DNA from: Acidobacteriota bacterium | GTDB lineage: Bacteria > Acidobacteriota > Terriglobia > Terriglobales > Acidobacteriaceae | Reading direction: 5' to 3' | Length of the DNA: 64,000 nt | Assembly: GCA_018268755.1 (NCBI GenBank) | Contig: JAFDVW010000009.1 | Span: 248,001-312,000, forward strand | Part shown: piece after piece, positions 17,769-26,768 of the stretch | Layout of the letters: the number at the start of each line of letters is the position of its first letter | How positions within the stretch are numbered: position 1 is the stretch's first letter | Notes under the pieces: generated by a model | Told to the model about the DNA's origin: nothing | The model's database searches: none | What the model saw: the letters and a program-made list of their open reading frames with translations, nothing else | Program-made: the position numbers and the translations under genes

Positions 17769-18922
17769 GCCACGCACTCCTGATAAACAGCCTTCAGCTG
17801 TTCTGCCTGATGATCGAGGCTGTGCTGCTGCACAATAGTGGCACGGGCGGCGCGGCCCAGTTGATTTCGCAATTCCGGATCGCCCAGCAACCGGGAGATG
17901 GCGGCGGCCAGTTCTTCCCCGTGCTCAGGCCCGACCAGCCAGCCATTGGTGCCGTGCTGAACGATTTCCTCAATCCCCTGCTCGCGGCATGCCACCACCG
18001 GCTTGCCCGCCGACATGGCCTCCAGGTACACACAGCCCAAGGCCTCATAGCGGCTGGGCAAGACAAAGAACGTGCAACGTTGCATGGCCTGGGCCACTTC
18101 GGCGCGGCTGCGCCGTCCTAGAAAGCGCACCCGGCCGGCAAGCCCCAAGTCTTGAGCCAGCGACTCCAGGCGCGGCCGTTCCGGACCGTCGCCGATCACA
18201 TGACAAACGAAATCGCGTTCGGAGTTCCGGGCCAGCGCGCGCAGCAGCAGTTCATGTCCCTTGATGGGAATCAGGTTACCCACACTCAGGATGAGCGGCG
18301 CCGCCCCGGGTTCTTCGCCGGGAGCAAACAAGGCCGAATTGACCCCGTTGTAGACCACCGAGACGCGGCAGTCCACCCCGTTGCGCACCCTTTCCGCCAC
18401 CCGCTCGCTCACGCAGATGACGCGGCTGGCGCGCCGATACACCTCGCGCGCCGTGCGCCGGCACCAACCCCCCAGCCAGCCCTTGACCTGTTGGGTGAAG
18501 AAGGCATCCAGTCCGTGCACGGAGACCACAAAGGGAATCTCCAATTCGCGCGCTATGAGCAGCGCAGCATGCCCGCACGGCAAGGCGGAGTGCGCATGAA
18601 TCAGGTCGAGAGGATCCTGCTGATGCAACTCCCGCACTTTGGCCAGCAGGCGGCGGAACAGAAAGAAGCCGGCGGTGGGCAATCCCGCACCTTTGGGAAA
18701 AGAAAAATAGCGAATGGCTTCGGCCGGCGGAGCGTCCGCGCCGGGCTTCTCCAGATGGCGGTAGATGGGTTGGGCCGCGATCACCGAGTGCTGTACTTTC
18801 CGCCGGCCCAAAGCGGCCAGCGGTTCAGCCACAAAGCAGCCGGCAGCATCGTCTCCCTGCGTGGGATAAAACGGGGAAATCGTCAGCACATGCAGCATTG
18901 CTGTGAGCATATTGCTTTGCAT
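17765..18922 (-). CDS. GT4 glycosyltransferase
   Basis: A 385-residue protein. Three in-frame ATGs (18922, 18910, 18898) sit before the first strand MLHVLTISPFYPTQGDDAAG and none has a good ribosome binding site, so the start may be up to eight residues later. The N-terminal half shows DLIHAHSALPCGHAALLIAR and PFVVSVHGLDAFFTQQ. The donor domain shows ILSVGNLIPIKGHELLLRAL, RVRFLGRRSRAEVAQAM and the EX7E region YEALGCVYLEAMSAGKPVVA. This pattern is the WcaL/RfaB-like branch. It is 11 bp downstream of another GT4 gene and overlaps the next one by 4 bp. Confidence 0.88.
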   Translation of the reverse strand: MQSNMLTAMLHVLTISPFYPTQGDDAAGCFVAEPLAALGRRKVQHSVIAAQPIYRHLEKPGADAPPAEAIRYFSFPKGAGLPTAGFFLFRRLLAKVRELHQQDPLDLIHAHSALPCGHAALLIARELEIPFVVSVHGLDAFFTQQVKGWLGGWCRRTAREVYRRASRVICVSERVAERVRNGVDCRVSVVYNGVNSALFAPGEEPGAAPLILSVGNLIPIKGHELLLRALARNSERDFVCHVIGDGPERPRLESLAQDLGLAGRVRFLGRRSRAEVAQAMQRCTFFVLPSRYEALGCVYLEAMSAGKPVVACREQGIEEIVQHGTNGWLVGPEHGEELAAAISRLLGDPELRNQLGRAARATIVQQHSLDHQAEQLKAVYQECVA

Positions 18923-18933
18923 GCAGCTACAGG

Positions 18934-20028
18934 TTAACGGTCATGGTACCGGGCGACAGAGCGCAGAGACAGAAAGATTTCCTCCCAGCGGCGCGTAATC
19001 CCGTCCCAGTCGAACTGCAGGCTATGACGGCGGGCGGCGGCGCCCAATTCGCGGCGAAGCGAGGGCTGATCGAGCAAATCGTGCAGGCGGAGAAACAATT
19101 CGTCATCCGAAGAGACCAGGTACCCGGTTCTTTCATGCAGCACGCTCTCCGGCTCGTAATTGCGCCGGGCAATGACGGGCAATCCACAAGCCGCGGCCTC
19201 AAGAATGACCTTTGGCGAGCCTTCCCAGGAGGAAGGAAACAGAAAGATGTCGGACTGCTGATAGTGCCCACGCAAGGCTGGCGCGGCGAGGCCGCCAAGA
19301 AAGCTGACATTGCGCAGGCCTTCCCGGCGGACCCGGGCCTGGAGTTCCTCCCCCATGATGCCTTCGCCGGCCAGGGCAAAATCAGCCTGAGGAAAACGCG
19401 CCGCGGCCTCCAGCACGGTTTGTGGACCTTTGAAAGGACGCAGGGAGCCGGCAAAGAGGACGCGAGGACGCAGGTTCTCTGCTCTCTCGGACGCCGGGAC
19501 AAAAAACTGAGTGTCTACTCCCGTCGGTACTACTTCGCTGGCCCTCCCATATTCCCGGCGTAAGCTGCGCTGCACGGCCGGCGAATTGCTGTAGAGGTAG
19601 TCGCAGCGCAGGACCGTCTTTTCCCAAAGCTTGACCGCCTGGGGAGAGACCGTCGGCTCGTTGCGCAAATCGCTCTGTGATTCGACCGTCCCGACGGTCA
19701 CGCGCCGGCGGGGCCCTACGCGGCGCAAAGCCAGATAAATATGGTTGGCCGGCGAAGGCTTCACATAGAACAAAATTTCGTGCCTGCCAAAAAGCAGCTC
19801 GCGCAGAATGCGCGGCGTCTGCCGGCGCTGCGGCAAGGGGATGAGGCGTGTGGCCGGCCGGGCCGCGATTCGGGGGTCCGGCGGCCCCACGTGAAACAGG
19901 CTGACGTGAAATTGCGCCGGGTCCAGGCGGCGGACGATCTCGCGCGCATTGCCCATCTGCGCGTTGGTCAGGCCTTCATCGGCAAAACTATCGACAAGAA
20001 TGCGCACCACACCGGGAGAGGAACTCAT
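18934..20028 (-). CDS. GT4 glycosyltransferase
   Basis: A 364-residue protein starting MSSSPGVVRILVDSFADEGL. Residues in the donor domain include RVLFAGSLRPFKGPQTVLEA, VSFLGGLAAPALRGHYQQSD and SSWEGSPKVILEAAACGLPV (EX7E). The N-terminal domain has LTNAQMGNAREIVRRLDPAQ, indicating an enzyme that follows the usual GT-B layout with a short first loop. It starts 22 bp after the deacetylase-like gene. The sugar transferred is unknown. Confidence 0.86.
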   Translation of the reverse strand: MSSSPGVVRILVDSFADEGLTNAQMGNAREIVRRLDPAQFHVSLFHVGPPDPRIAARPATRLIPLPQRRQTPRILRELLFGRHEILFYVKPSPANHIYLALRRVGPRRRVTVGTVESQSDLRNEPTVSPQAVKLWEKTVLRCDYLYSNSPAVQRSLRREYGRASEVVPTGVDTQFFVPASERAENLRPRVLFAGSLRPFKGPQTVLEAAARFPQADFALAGEGIMGEELQARVRREGLRNVSFLGGLAAPALRGHYQQSDIFLFPSSWEGSPKVILEAAACGLPVIARRNYEPESVLHERTGYLVSSDDELFLRLHDLLDQPSLRRELGAAARRHSLQFDWDGITRRWEEIFLSLRSVARYHDR

Positions 20029-20050
20029 GCCAGCGGCCTCCGCGCCCGGT

Positions 20051-21205
20051 TCATCGCCATGCGCTCTGCGCCGGCGAGGAGTCCGCCCTGGCTTGGACGG
20101 CCACCTTGCCCTGGGCAGAGCGGTATTTTCCGCGGGTCACGATTTCATACATGTCGGCATCGTGCACATACAGGAGATTGGGATACTTGGCCTCTAGCGC
20201 GAAAAGCAGTTCATCCAGGGCCTGTAAGGTGGTGGAGCGGAAGTCTTTCAGCGTGGAATGAAAATTAATGGAGTGCACAGAAATGATGGCCGGGATACCG
20301 CGCGCGAAGCAGGCCCCGGCCAGCTCCATATATTTCTCCACTTCCAGGCCCCGTTCCGAGGGCTCCACGTCCACCGTACGATAAAGATTGAGCATTTCGT
20401 ATTCATCGAGGTGGGGTGGACGCGGCGCTTCCCCGCCGTTTTGCGCCACCCGCACTCCGCATTCCGCCCAAGCCGCGTGGGTATCGGCATTGCCGCGATA
20501 GCCGGGGGCGCAAGCCGTCAAAGGCTGCACCGAAAAAAATTGCCGAAACAGTTCGGCGGCATGGCGGACCAGCGACTGCTGTTCCTCCTGCGAGAGAAAT
20601 CCCGCTTTCCCCGCGGCGCAGTATTCATGACCGACCCATGGCATGCGCCAGTGAATGTATGGCGTCTCCGCCTTCCAGAAAGTCCGCAGCAGATCGCGCT
20701 GCTCCCCTTTCCCGGCCAGGCTCTCTTCCACGCCACGGCGGCAAAAATGGGTCAGCCCGTGCAGGGCAGGATGAAACACGCGGTCGGCGATGCCCTGATG
20801 GTAGGCCTCGAACAGCCCGGGACGGCTCCACTGGCCGGGAAATCCGTGGGTCAACGGCAGTAAAACGATCTCGTTGTAATCCTTCGCCTGCATGCGGACA
20901 AAGTCCAGATTGGCCATGAGAAAGTTCATGACCAGGCAGGCATGCCTTCCGGTGGAGTCGCGATGGCGCTTGAGCATGTCGCGTACCGCCATCACGTCAG
21001 CCGCGGTCTCCAGACTGTAGTAGTCATAGGGGCGCTCTCCCAGGCGGACTCCCAATCTGCGCAGCTGTTCCTTGCCTTCCTCGTCGCGCACTCCGATCCG
21101 CCCCCAATCATCGCTTTGCAACAGCACCAGCGGGCGGTCAAAGCGATAGGAGCGCTCAGGAAGTGGGGCCCCGCGACCCAATAGTCTTTGCAAAAAACCT
21201 AGCAT
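20051..21205 (-). CDS. Polysaccharide deacetylase-like protein (unusual subgroup)
   Basis: A 384-residue protein starting at the ATG at 21205; the upstream continuation overlaps the previous gene and has no coding character. The N-terminus is MLGFLQRLLGRGAPLPERSY, followed by PLVLLQSDDWGRIG, whose Asp pair sits where NodB-type deacetylases place the catalytic base and metal ligand. Then come FHPALHGLTHF, supplying histidines, and ACAPGYRGNADTHAAW, resembling the later metal-binding and barrel-closing motifs. The C-terminal half has PAIISVHSINFHSTL. I infer a carbohydrate-esterase barrel, but motif spacing differs from classic NodB and the activity may not be N-deacetylation. It lies between the unrecognised GT-B-like gene and four GT4 genes. 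Confidence 0.65.
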   Translation of the reverse strand: MLGFLQRLLGRGAPLPERSYRFDRPLVLLQSDDWGRIGVRDEEGKEQLRRLGVRLGERPYDYYSLETAADVMAVRDMLKRHRDSTGRHACLVMNFLMANLDFVRMQAKDYNEIVLLPLTHGFPGQWSRPGLFEAYHQGIADRVFHPALHGLTHFCRRGVEESLAGKGEQRDLLRTFWKAETPYIHWRMPWVGHEYCAAGKAGFLSQEEQQSLVRHAAELFRQFFSVQPLTACAPGYRGNADTHAAWAECGVRVAQNGGEAPRPPHLDEYEMLNLYRTVDVEPSERGLEVEKYMELAGACFARGIPAIISVHSINFHSTLKDFRSTTLQALDELLFALEAKYPNLLYVHDADMYEIVTRGKYRSAQGKVAVQARADSSPAQSAWR

Positions 21206-21299
21206 GTATTTCTTTTCGCCAGCCAGAACCAGGACTGCGCCCAGAATAGCAGGGGAACAAAGTGGACGGCGATTTTCTCTGCCGGCAGGGGCGCGCCCA

Positions 21300-23042
21300 T
21301 CAGCTGTTGACGGCCGCCGCCAACCTCCGTGATTTAGTAAGCAACCCGCGCAGAACGTGCGGCGGCATGGCCTGGTAGAGAGAAACAGGCCGAGCGGCGC
21401 CTGCGGTCGCCAGCAGCTCAGGAACTCGTCGCAGGTCCTGGAGCGACCTGAGTGCGTGGCCCGCTCCATGGCGGAGAAACTGCTCCACATAACCAGAGTA
21501 TGCATCTGCCAGCCAGGTGCACAGAAATGCCGGAATGCCCCGCTCCCCACACTCCAGGGCCACCGTGGACTGGACGGTCAGAGCGAAACGCGCTTTTTCC
21601 CAGAGCGCTTCTGTCATGGTTCCGGCGAGCACCAGAATGCCGTCCGCTTGCTCGCGCGGCAGGCAGTTCCGCAACAGACGGCGGTGGCCGCGCACGCTTT
21701 CGAAAGGATGCAGCTTAAACACCAGTTGTACACCGCAGGATTCTGCGAGCCCCAGCAAACCCGGCAGCAATTCGCGATACACCTCTGCGGTACGCCATCC
21801 AAAGACGGCATAAGGCTCGGTAAAGAAGACCATCCAGGGGCGGAGCGATGGAGAAGAAGCCGAGGGACGCCAGGGCGGACCCGCCACCCGCGGCGCTCCC
21901 ATCTGGACTTTTTCTTCCGACAGCGCGCAGCGCCGGAGCAGATAGTCTTTTTCCATCTCCCCTTTGGCCAGATAGAAATCGGCATACTCCGGGCTTTTCA
22001 CCCGCATGCGGTAATCGAGTGCGCCGTGATGGCAGGCCAGAGCGGGCAGTCCGCGTTGTTTGGCCAGAATCAAGGGTACCCGGGAGTAAGGATTGCTGTC
22101 ATCGGCACTCAGGCAGGCGGTAATTTCTTCCACCTCGAACAAGTGGTTCCAGGCGTCGCGTACGGCCAGTCCCCAGCGCAAGAGCGCCGGAAAACGAGCG
22201 AACGCGCCCATGGCCTCCGCTGCCACGAACTCCGGAAACGTCGGCACCAGCAGGCTCTTCAGCTTCTTCCAGGCGTACAGCAGGGCCGCCATTTCATTTT
22301 CCCGCGCAGGCCGAAAGTAGGCATCGAGAGAAGCGGAGTCCACATTTTCCGGGAGGCCGGTCAATTTCCCGCTGGCCCGGGCATGCACCAAAAAGAATTT
22401 CTGCTCGGGCAGCAGCGCGGCATAGGCCACCGCAGTGCGGGAAACGTTGCAATAGGCCGAGGGTAGAAGCACGGCTGGCCCCTGGCGGCGCTGCTTCCGG
22501 CGTTGCATGCGGCGGCGCAGGGCATGCGCCGGGTCCATCCGGTCCACCAGCACTTGCTGCAGCTGCGTCGCATTCAGCTGCGTCAACACTCCGGCGTAGT
22601 GCCGCAGTCTGCGATGTACGGGATGGCTGTTCCCTTCCCAGATTTTCAGTTCCGCGCCGTAGGTCACTTGCAGGGCACGCGCCCGCGGGTCCGGCCGGCT
22701 GGCATACAATTCGGCGCGCTCGGGCAAATCCTGCGCCAGACGCTGCAATAGCGGGACCTCTTCCAGTTCCTGCGAAAACATCAGCGCCAGGACGTCCCAC
22801 CAGTCCACGCCCCATTCATCCACCACACCACCGCGGCCGAGCGCCAGCAGATCGCGGACCCGCCGCACATCGCGCTCTCCTTCGGCATACTGAAGCAGGC
22901 TGAAGACCCGCGCTCCCGAGGCCTGGGCCCACTGCTGATAAGTGGACTCCGGCGCCCGGCCCAGATCGACGATCCAATCCCACCCGCCGTCGGCGCGGGA
23001 GGTGGGACAGGCATCTTCGGGATGGAGAAGAAGGACCCTCAT
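21300..23042 (-). CDS. Unrecognised protein, GT-B/capsule-synthesis-like
   Basis: A 580-residue protein starting MRVLLLHPEDACPTSRADGG. No standard GT signature is present. The C-terminal third shows WMVFFTEPYAVFGWRTAEVY, LVFKLHPFESVRGHRRLL and FALTVQSTVALECGERGIPA. The KLHPFE, T-x-QSTVALE and GIPA pattern resembles GT-B proteins of the Kdo-transferase or CDP-glycerol-transferase type used in capsule synthesis, where the HP and S/T-S/T residues bind the nucleotide. The middle has LACHHGALDYRMRVKSPEYAD. A role as a glycosyltransferase adding an acidic or long-chain residue is a reasonable guess, consistent with the NeuB/SpsF-like genes upstream in the same operon. No confident family assignment. 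Confidence 0.6.
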   Translation of the reverse strand: MRVLLLHPEDACPTSRADGGWDWIVDLGRAPESTYQQWAQASGARVFSLLQYAEGERDVRRVRDLLALGRGGVVDEWGVDWWDVLALMFSQELEEVPLLQRLAQDLPERAELYASRPDPRARALQVTYGAELKIWEGNSHPVHRRLRHYAGVLTQLNATQLQQVLVDRMDPAHALRRRMQRRKQRRQGPAVLLPSAYCNVSRTAVAYAALLPEQKFFLVHARASGKLTGLPENVDSASLDAYFRPARENEMAALLYAWKKLKSLLVPTFPEFVAAEAMGAFARFPALLRWGLAVRDAWNHLFEVEEITACLSADDSNPYSRVPLILAKQRGLPALACHHGALDYRMRVKSPEYADFYLAKGEMEKDYLLRRCALSEEKVQMGAPRVAGPPWRPSASSPSLRPWMVFFTEPYAVFGWRTAEVYRELLPGLLGLAESCGVQLVFKLHPFESVRGHRRLLRNCLPREQADGILVLAGTMTEALWEKARFALTVQSTVALECGERGIPAFLCTWLADAYSGYVEQFLRHGAGHALRSLQDLRRVPELLATAGAARPVSLYQAMPPHVLRGLLTKSRRLAAAVNS

Positions 23043-23051
23043 GATGGTGGG

Positions 23052-24911
23052 CTAGGCGGCCGCCGCGTTCGCCGGCAGGTCCAGTGGGGCCTCCACCTTG
23101 CGAATTCCGCTCTGGAAATAGATCGCGCCTTTTCGCAGCAGAGAAAAACGGTAGGTGAACCCGCACTTTTCCACCCCGCGCCGGGACGCAGTGTTCGAGG
23201 AGGCGACGAAAGCCCATGGCGTTTTTCGTTCCCCCCGCAGCTGGACGGCCAGACGTGAAATCGCATTTCCCAAATGACCTCGCCCTCGCTGCGCACGCGG
23301 CGTCCAGCCGTCGAATATCAGCACGGCGTCCCGCGAAGGCGCACTCAGCCGGCAAGACAGCTCCGCCATAAAAAACCCTTCGAAGGGAGCCGTCCAGCAA
23401 AAATTGACGGGGACGCCTTCCTGGTCCAGCAATGCGTATCCCCGCGCCTGATCGGACTGCAGGCGCTGCGCACTGCGCAGCAGGTAGTTCATCGTCTCTC
23501 CGTCGTGGCTGTGCGCGATGGCGGCTTGCGCTAGAGTTTTCCAATCGAGCGGTACCAGCACCGTGCCGCCGTCAGCCCGGGACTTACTGAGGGCCTCGGA
23601 ATACGGCCACGCATAGAAACAAACTTCCTTTCTGCGCAGGAAACGGTCCTTCAGCCGGCGAACGACGGACCGCGCCATGCCCCCTTCCTCGCGTTTCTTC
23701 GCCCCCACCTGCCGGACGGCCCTGAGGGTGCGGCGCACCCAGCGTTCCAGCGAGGGCGCCGACTTCACCCCTTCCGCCAGGTGGTAGCGCAGCGCGCTTC
23801 GCGCATAGCCTGAAAAATCCGGCCGCAAGGTTACGTGCAGCGTCTGGCGCCCGGCATTTGCGATCTTGTCCTTGTACTCTTCCGCTCCCAGGCCTAGGTC
23901 CAGGCAATGCATGCCTGGAAGGCCGCAAGCCTCTTCGATCATTTTCCAAAGCAGATAGCGGCCCGGTGAATAGCGCTGATAGTCCTCATCAAATGTCGGC
24001 TGATACCAGAACCATGACCCGGCGTATTCGAAACCGTAGTTCCATGCCACGGCTTGGTCACCGACCATAAGGCAGCTCATTTTCCACCAGCCCTGGGTGG
24101 CAAGCTGCTGGGCAAGCTCCGTCAGAAACGCACGGCGTTCCGGACGCACCAGGTTACTGATGCGTCCGGTGGCGAGAAAGCGCGCCACGTGGGCATGGGC
24201 GAACTCGGGCAGGACAGACTCCAGCCCATCGGTGCCATGGTGATGCTGCACCCCCACGGGCGCTATGCGTTGTAATTCCTTTTCGCGGCGCCGCAATATT
24301 TTTTTCTGCTGAATCATCTGCCGAATGCGGTCGCGCTCACTCGGAAGGGAGACCTGCACCTGCGCACAAAGATATGCCGGCCGGGCAAACATAAAGAAAC
24401 CGCTCTTGCGGGTGGCGTCCCCTAGGGCCCTGACAGTCGCGGAATCCTGGGGAAGATTGGCCAGGACCAGAGGGCCTGGGATGTGCTGGTCCAGCTTCAT
24501 CACCCGCAATTCCGAGAGTACTGCCGCCACAAACTTAGGCCGGTCGGCCGAAGAGGAAAGAAAATCGCAGTAATCCGCAGTATTGGCCGCCAGAAAAACC
24601 ACGTTTAACCGTGGATCGGTCGCGAGCGAAGCCACCCCACGCAGCTGGTCGCCCTCGTAGGCGAGAAACAGCAAGGGCTTGAGCTCGCCGCCGTAGGTCT
24701 TCTCAACCGCCACCGCCCACTCGTAGGTATAAAAGACCTGCGGATTTTCCATCCCGGCGGCAAGCTCATTCCACTGCCGGCGCAGAGTCTCATTGCTGGG
24801 AATTTGGCGATGGACGATCAGGCGGGCGAAGGCGTCCTTCTTCGTCGCATTGGGCGAAGACGTAGTAATACCAGCCGGTGACAAATTGTCCGCTCTTGCG
24901 GGGATAGTCAT
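23052..24911 (-). CDS. Tandem GNAT (FemAB/BcsL-like + second GNAT) acyltransferase
   Basis: A 619-residue protein. Residues about 30-340 match GNAT/BcsL-type (CelD-like) acyltransferases: FYTYEWAVAVEKTYGG, LLFLAYEGDQLRGVASL, and WFWYQPTFDEDYQRYSPGRY with CLDLGLGAEEYK. A basic linker (about 395-430) joins a second region where LIFDGWTPRAQRGRGHLGNA is a GNAT acetyl-CoA-binding motif, followed by ASSNTASRRGVEKCGFTYRF. The start at 24911 overlaps the upstream methyltransferase gene by 122 bp, and a GGGAG lies too close to that ATG to act as a normal ribosome binding site; a non-ATG start further in is possible. The next internal Met (24752) would remove part of the first domain. Likely role: N- or O-acylation of the growing polymer. 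Confidence 0.75.
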   Translation of the reverse strand: MTIPARADNLSPAGITTSSPNATKKDAFARLIVHRQIPSNETLRRQWNELAAGMENPQVFYTYEWAVAVEKTYGGELKPLLFLAYEGDQLRGVASLATDPRLNVVFLAANTADYCDFLSSSADRPKFVAAVLSELRVMKLDQHIPGPLVLANLPQDSATVRALGDATRKSGFFMFARPAYLCAQVQVSLPSERDRIRQMIQQKKILRRREKELQRIAPVGVQHHHGTDGLESVLPEFAHAHVARFLATGRISNLVRPERRAFLTELAQQLATQGWWKMSCLMVGDQAVAWNYGFEYAGSWFWYQPTFDEDYQRYSPGRYLLWKMIEEACGLPGMHCLDLGLGAEEYKDKIANAGRQTLHVTLRPDFSGYARSALRYHLAEGVKSAPSLERWVRRTLRAVRQVGAKKREEGGMARSVVRRLKDRFLRRKEVCFYAWPYSEALSKSRADGGTVLVPLDWKTLAQAAIAHSHDGETMNYLLRSAQRLQSDQARGYALLDQEGVPVNFCWTAPFEGFFMAELSCRLSAPSRDAVLIFDGWTPRAQRGRGHLGNAISRLAVQLRGERKTPWAFVASSNTASRRGVEKCGFTYRFSLLRKGAIYFQSGIRKVEAPLDLPANAAAA

Positions 24912-25677
24912 CTCCCAGAACCTGTATGCATTTGAATTGGAAACGCTCGACTTCCGCTATTACCTTTGCGGGCACCCACATGTGGGTCAACAGCCCGCCA
25001 TGCGCGGGATCCAGCACATAGCCTTCTCCCCGCCAGAAACTTTGGCTGGGAACGCGCCGGGCCATTCGCACCAGGCTTTCCCCGGCGCTGCGCACAGTGC
25101 TGAATGTGGCCTTGACCCCGGTGACCAGCGCCACTGCCCAGGGATAGAAGGACCGCTTTCGCCCCACCAGACTCCGGCTATAGGCCCGCACCCGCTCCGG
25201 GTCCCAACTGGGCCGGGTCAGAACCGCGCGAGCGTTATGGGAGGAAAATATGAAAACTCCTCCGCTGCGCAGCACACGCCGGCATTCCGCCAGGCAGCGC
25301 TGCCGTTGTTCCACGGCTAGCACATCCAGCCCATTGAAGGAAAATACGACAGCATCGAAGGCCCCGGAGGCGAAGCGGGAAAGATCGGCAGCGTCCGCCT
25401 CTTCGAAGCGCAGCCGGGGAAACTTCTCGCGGCAGACCTGGACCATGGCCGGCGCATAGTCGACGCCGACGTACCGGCCGGCCAATGAGGATAAATACGG
25501 CGTGGTGCGCCCGCCTCCCACCCCAAGATCCAAAATAGACATGCCGGGCTTGAGGTGGAGGGTAAAGATCTCTTTTTCACAGGGTGTGAGGTAGTTCAGG
25601 TTGGCATAATGGGCGGCCAGGGCCGGGGAATCATAAATGGCGAGGTTCGCCGCCGTGCTGTGGATGGAAGGGTCCAT
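24790..25677 (-). CDS. Class I SAM-dependent methyltransferase
   Basis: A 295-residue protein. Motif I is MSILDLGVGGGRTTPYLSSL (the SAM-binding Gly loop). Motif II acidic residue and neighbours are LRFEEADAADLSRFA, and motif IV is FDAVVFSFNGLDVL. The C-terminal half diverges. There are no membrane segments, so it is cytoplasmic. The gene lies between the deacetylase gene (8 bp upstream) and the tandem GNAT gene (122 bp overlap at its 3' end), so it is part of the operon and probably methylates a sugar precursor or repeat unit. The acceptor is not predictable. Confidence 0.84.
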   Translation of the reverse strand: MDPSIHSTAANLAIYDSPALAAHYANLNYLTPCEKEIFTLHLKPGMSILDLGVGGGRTTPYLSSLAGRYVGVDYAPAMVQVCREKFPRLRFEEADAADLSRFASGAFDAVVFSFNGLDVLAVEQRQRCLAECRRVLRSGGVFIFSSHNARAVLTRPSWDPERVRAYSRSLVGRKRSFYPWAVALVTGVKATFSTVRSAGESLVRMARRVPSQSFWRGEGYVLDPAHGGLLTHMWVPAKVIAEVERFQFKCIQVLGDDYPRKSGQFVTGWYYYVFAQCDEEGRLRPPDRPSPNSQQ

Positions 25678-25685
25678 CGTTGGCT

Positions 25686-26750
25686 TCAGGCAATACGCAG
25701 GCTTCTGCGCAGCGCTCCGTAGAATCCTGAAATGTGCGCCTCAAATTCCCCCAGCTCCATCTGCGCCGTCACATGGACGCGGGGCAAGGCAAAGCGGGGC
25801 ATGGCCGCGCCCCACCCGCCGCCGACGTTCAGAAAAGCGCAGGCGAAGCCGGCTTCTTCCGCCAGAGCGGGTTCGCGGGGAGAGATGGAATCCGGCCCGC
25901 CAAAGGGATAGGCCAGCGCCCAAATTGCCGAGGAGAGCGCATCCTGCAACACGCTGCGGCCCGCGACGATCTCTTTTCTGGCTTCCTCATCCGGCAACTG
26001 CGCCAGCATGGGGTGGGACAATGTATGAGCCCCAATCGCCATCCCTGCCTGCTGCAGTTCCAGCAGCCCCGCGCGATCTAGAAGACAGAATCGCCGGTAC
26101 TCCGCTTCGTTCCTGAGTAAGGATGTTTGCCAACCGGCGGGAATCCCCATCTGCTCCCGCAGAAGACGCAGCAGGTTTTGCCGCCGCTCTTCCGCGAAGC
26201 AGGAAAGTTTCTGCACCATACCCCACCAAAGGGCCCGCCGCGAGGTGGGACGAATCGTGCAATGCTCGATTCCCGCCTGGGGCAGATGCAGAACCGCGGA
26301 GGGAGATGCCGCCTGCATCCACAAATAGAGCGCCTCATACCAGAGCACGGCCGCTTCCTCGCTCGCGGAAGCCCCGGTCACAAAAAACAGACACTGCGCG
26401 TCAAACTCGCGCAAGACCGGCAACATGTCGGTGACGACATTGCGTAGACCATCATCGCAAGTCAGCAGGACGGCCCGGGGAGGCAGGGCCTGGTCGGCCT
26501 CCAGCCAGCCAAGAAATTGTTCCGGAGAAATGATGTGGTAGTGGTCCCGCAGGCACTGTAGTTGCTGCCGCAAACCTCGCGCGCTTACCAGACTGCCATC
26601 CAGATCGGCGTCGCGCACCCGGTAGCCCTCGGGAAATACGCCGTGATAGGTAAGGACCGCTGGCCCTGGGCTGGCACGCCGCCGCAAATATCCAGTCCTG
26701 GCTAGTCCGGGATAAACCACGCGCTTCAGAAATGGGCTGATCAATCGCAT
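25686..26750 (-). CDS. Polysaccharide deacetylase, NodB homology domain
   Basis: A 354-residue protein. The N-terminus MRLISPFLKRVVYPGLARTG may be membrane-associated. Then VLTYHGVFPEG and AVLLTCDDGLRN supply NodB motif 1 (the Asp pair), and IGAHTLSHPMLAQLP gives motif 2 (HxxxH), so the metal site looks complete. ALAYPFGGPDSIS is motif 3. Between motifs 1 and 2 there is a long Arg/Trp-rich insertion. Such enzymes remove N-acetyl groups from GlcNAc or related sugars in polysaccharides. It overlaps neither neighbour, with 18 bp between it and the upstream GT4 gene. Confidence 0.85.
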   Translation of the reverse strand: MRLISPFLKRVVYPGLARTGYLRRRASPGPAVLTYHGVFPEGYRVRDADLDGSLVSARGLRQQLQCLRDHYHIISPEQFLGWLEADQALPPRAVLLTCDDGLRNVVTDMLPVLREFDAQCLFFVTGASASEEAAVLWYEALYLWMQAASPSAVLHLPQAGIEHCTIRPTSRRALWWGMVQKLSCFAEERRQNLLRLLREQMGIPAGWQTSLLRNEAEYRRFCLLDRAGLLELQQAGMAIGAHTLSHPMLAQLPDEEARKEIVAGRSVLQDALSSAIWALAYPFGGPDSISPREPALAEEAGFACAFLNVGGGWGAAMPRFALPRVHVTAQMELGEFEAHISGFYGALRRSLRIA

Positions 26751-26768
26751 ACTGGCTTACTTAGGTCT

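Noticed and set aside
18934-20028. Idea that the consecutive GT4 genes are tandem duplicates
   Set aside because: They share only family motifs; their N-terminal domains and lengths differ, so recent duplication is not supported.
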